Shown here: positions 62,422 through 64,000 of the stretch, piece by piece
Layout of the letters: each line of letters begins with the position of its first letter
Position numbering within the stretch: the stretch's first letter is position 1
From: RYN-230 sp963844695
Lineage (GTDB): Bacteria > Actinomycetota > Actinomycetes > Streptosporangiales > Streptosporangiaceae
DNA length: 64,000 nt
Assembly: GCA_963844695.1 (NCBI GenBank)
Contig: CAWJPL010000001.1
Coordinates: forward strand, 49,039-113,038
Direction of reading: 5' to 3'
The notes under the pieces: model-generated
Databases searched by the model: none
Seen by the model: the letters and a program-made list of their open reading frames with translations, nothing else
What the model was told of the DNA's origin: nothing
Program-made: the position numbers and the translations under genes

Positions 62422-64000
62422 GTGGAACTGGTCATCGAGGATGCGGTCGTCGTCACGATGGGGCCCGGCGGCGAGACGGCCCGGGCCATGCTGGTCCGGG
62501 ACGGGCGGATCGCGGCCGTCGGCGACCCTGGGGAGATCCGCGCGGCGGCCGGCCCAGGCGCGCGGGCGGCCCGGCTGGACGGGGCCACCGTCGTCCCCGG
62601 GCTGATCGACGCGCACTGCCACGTGGCCGACATCGGCTACCTGGCGGCCGGCGCCGACTGCAGCCAGCCGTCCGCGCCGGACATCCCGGCGATCCAGGCC
62701 CGGCTGCGCGAGGCCGTCGCCCGCACCCCGGCAGGCTCGTGGGTCACCGGGAGCGGGTACGTGGAGTACCGGCTCCGCGAGGGCCGGCATCCCACCCGCG
62801 ACGACCTGGACCAGGCCGTGCCGGACCGCCCGGCCGTGCTGTACCACACGTCGCTGCACGCCTGCGTGCTCAACAGCGCGGCGCTGCGGACGGCCGGGTT
62901 GCAGGACCGGCAGCCGGATCCCCCGGGCGGCGCCTTCGGCCGCGACGGCGAGGGCCGCCTCAACGGCGTGGTGTTCGAGGGGCCGATGTTCGCGCTGTTC
63001 GAGCAGAACGTGCGGGACGACATCACCCGGATGGGCGGCGCCGAGCGCGCCCGCCTGATGCAGCGGGCCGGGCAGCGCCTCGCGGCGCTCGGGGTCACCG
63101 CGGCCTGCGACGCTGACGTGCGCCGCGACACGTTCGCCGCGTTCGCCGAGGCGGACCAGGCTGGCGCGCTGCACCAGCGGGTCTACGGCCTGGTCGTGCA
63201 CGACCACGTTGACTGGCTCCTGGCGAACGGCCTGCAGGGCCGGCACTCCGGCCGGCTGGCCACCGAGGCGGTCAAGATCTGGGCCGACGGCGGGATGAGC
63301 AGCCGCACCGCGGCCATCCACGGCAGCTACCCGGTCCCGCCGCACGGCTCTGGGATCCTGTTCTTCAGCCGGGACGAGCTGACCGCGATGGTCCGCGAGT
63401 TCGACGCCCGCGGATTCCAGGTCGCCGTGCACGCCCAGGGCGACCGGGCCATCGAGACCGTCCTGGACGCCTACGCCGCCGTGCTGGGTGCCTCGGGCCC
63501 GGGACGCAACCCGCGGCGGCACCGGATCGAGCACGCCGGGGCCATGTACCCGCCGCTCACGGCCCGCGCCGCGGAACTCGGCATCGTGATCGTCAGCCAG
63601 CCGGGCTTCCTCTCCACCCTGGGGGACGGGTTCGCGGCGGCGTTCCCCGGGCAGGCGGACCAGCTCTACGCGTTCGGGTCCTGGCAGCGGGCGGGCCTGA
63701 CCGTCGCCGGATCCTCCGACGCCCCGGTGATCAGCGCCGCGCCCCTGCTCGGCATCCGGGACGCCGTGACCCGCCGCACCGGCAGCGGCCAGCTGCTGGG
63801 CCCGGGCGAGCAGCTCACCGCCCGGGAGGCGCTCGCCCTCTACACCACGCAGGCGGCCACCGCGATGCACCGGGAGGACGAGATCGGCTCGCTTCAGCCG
63901 GGCAAGCTCGCCGACTTCGCCGTCCTGGACGCCAACCCGCTGGCGGGCGATCCCGCCCAGATCACCGGGATCCGGGTGCTGGCCACCGTGGTAGACGGGA
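62422..64000 (+). CDS. Amidohydrolase family protein (YtcJ-like), 3' end outside window
   Basis: The first 526 residues are visible; the stop lies beyond the window. GTG 62422 gives VELVIEDAVVVTMGPGG. The metal-binding DAHCHVAD near residue 62, GSGYVEYRLREGRHPTRDDLDQA, the WADGGMSSRTAAIHG segment, VAVHAQGDRAIETVLDAY, HRIEHAGAMYP and GSSDAPVISAAPLLGI match the YtcJ/NfdA-type amidohydrolases (metal-dependent, (beta/alpha)8 barrel). It would hydrolyse an amide, formamide or similar bond. The HxH metal motif is intact. Confidence 0.93.
   Translation, partial: MELVIEDAVVVTMGPGGETARAMLVRDGRIAAVGDPGEIRAAAGPGARAARLDGATVVPGLIDAHCHVADIGYLAAGADCSQPSAPDIPAIQARLREAVARTPAGSWVTGSGYVEYRLREGRHPTRDDLDQAVPDRPAVLYHTSLHACVLNSAALRTAGLQDRQPDPPGGAFGRDGEGRLNGVVFEGPMFALFEQNVRDDITRMGGAERARLMQRAGQRLAALGVTAACDADVRRDTFAAFAEADQAGALHQRVYGLVVHDHVDWLLANGLQGRHSGRLATEAVKIWADGGMSSRTAAIHGSYPVPPHGSGILFFSRDELTAMVREFDARGFQVAVHAQGDRAIETVLDAYAAVLGASGPGRNPRRHRIEHAGAMYPPLTARAAELGIVIVSQPGFLSTLGDGFAAAFPGQADQLYAFGSWQRAGLTVAGSSDAPVISAAPLLGIRDAVTRRTGSGQLLGPGEQLTAREALALYTTQAATAMHREDEIGSLQPGKLADFAVLDANPLAGDPAQITGIRVLATVVDG

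Noticed and set aside
61294..63870. Long minus-strand frame opposite the EamA-like and amidohydrolase genes
   Set aside because: Same shadow effect: no recognisable motif, and both plus-strand genes have conserved catalytic or membrane signatures.

Overview
The window comes from a very GC-rich actinobacterium. Codon third positions are almost all G or C, GTG starts are common, genes are packed with ATGA/GTGA overlaps, and the gene families are typical of actinobacteria: mycofactocin, a TIGR03617-like luciferase-type (F420) oxidoreductase, a TIGR03084-type protein, a WD40 Ser/Thr kinase and NarL two-component systems. The genus cannot be fixed from this sequence. I saw no rRNA, tRNA, CRISPR array, IS element or phage gene.

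Layout. (1) 0-9.3 kb: a glutamate-cysteine-ligase-family gene, a NarL-type kinase/regulator pair facing a YceI gene and a DrrAB-like ABC exporter, a membrane-anchored HIHAHL protein, a GNAT, and a MarR regulator with twin operators facing a quinone-oxidoreductase-like gene. (2) 9.3-19.5 kb: a MacB/FtsX-type ABC exporter facing a second kinase/regulator pair with a DUF4097-like protein, an SGNH-type secreted protein, and a Ser/Thr kinase with WD40 repeats. (3) 19.5-31.4 kb: an acyl-CoA carboxylase catabolic operon resembling acyclic-terpene/leucine (atu/liu) degradation: carboxylase beta and alpha, enoyl-CoA hydratase, TIGR03084 protein, AtuA-like DUF1446 protein, TetR and LLM oxidoreductase. 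It faces an acyl-CoA ligase and a quinone oxidoreductase. (4) 31.4-48.8 kb: a large mycofactocin locus: mftR, mftA, mftB, mftC, two FadH/OYE oxidoreductases, five tandem mycofactocin-type SDRs, a MoxR ATPase and VWA pair, mftE, a sixth SDR, mftF and a small monooxygenase. No lactate-dehydrogenase-like mftD is present. (5) 48.9-57 kb: a surface-glycan locus with a CapD-like epimerase, a cellulose-synthase-like GT2, a GT39-like membrane protein behind a long disordered region, and a secreted GH16. (6) 57-64 kb: a CoA-transferase/racemase, an acyl-CoA dehydrogenase, an APC permease, an EamA-type membrane protein and a partial amidohydrolase.

Working together (inference): regions 3 and 4 look like one catabolic island. 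Mycofactocin-linked SDRs would oxidise alcohols, possibly terpenoid; OYE enzymes would reduce enals or enones; the ligase and carboxylase operon would take the acids through CoA esters.

Caution: about twenty single-base frameshifts interrupt otherwise well-conserved genes. Homology and codon bias continue across each break, and several breaks lie in C/G runs. Base-calling or assembly error is therefore more likely than gene decay, and the affected entries are annotated as single genes with the break noted.
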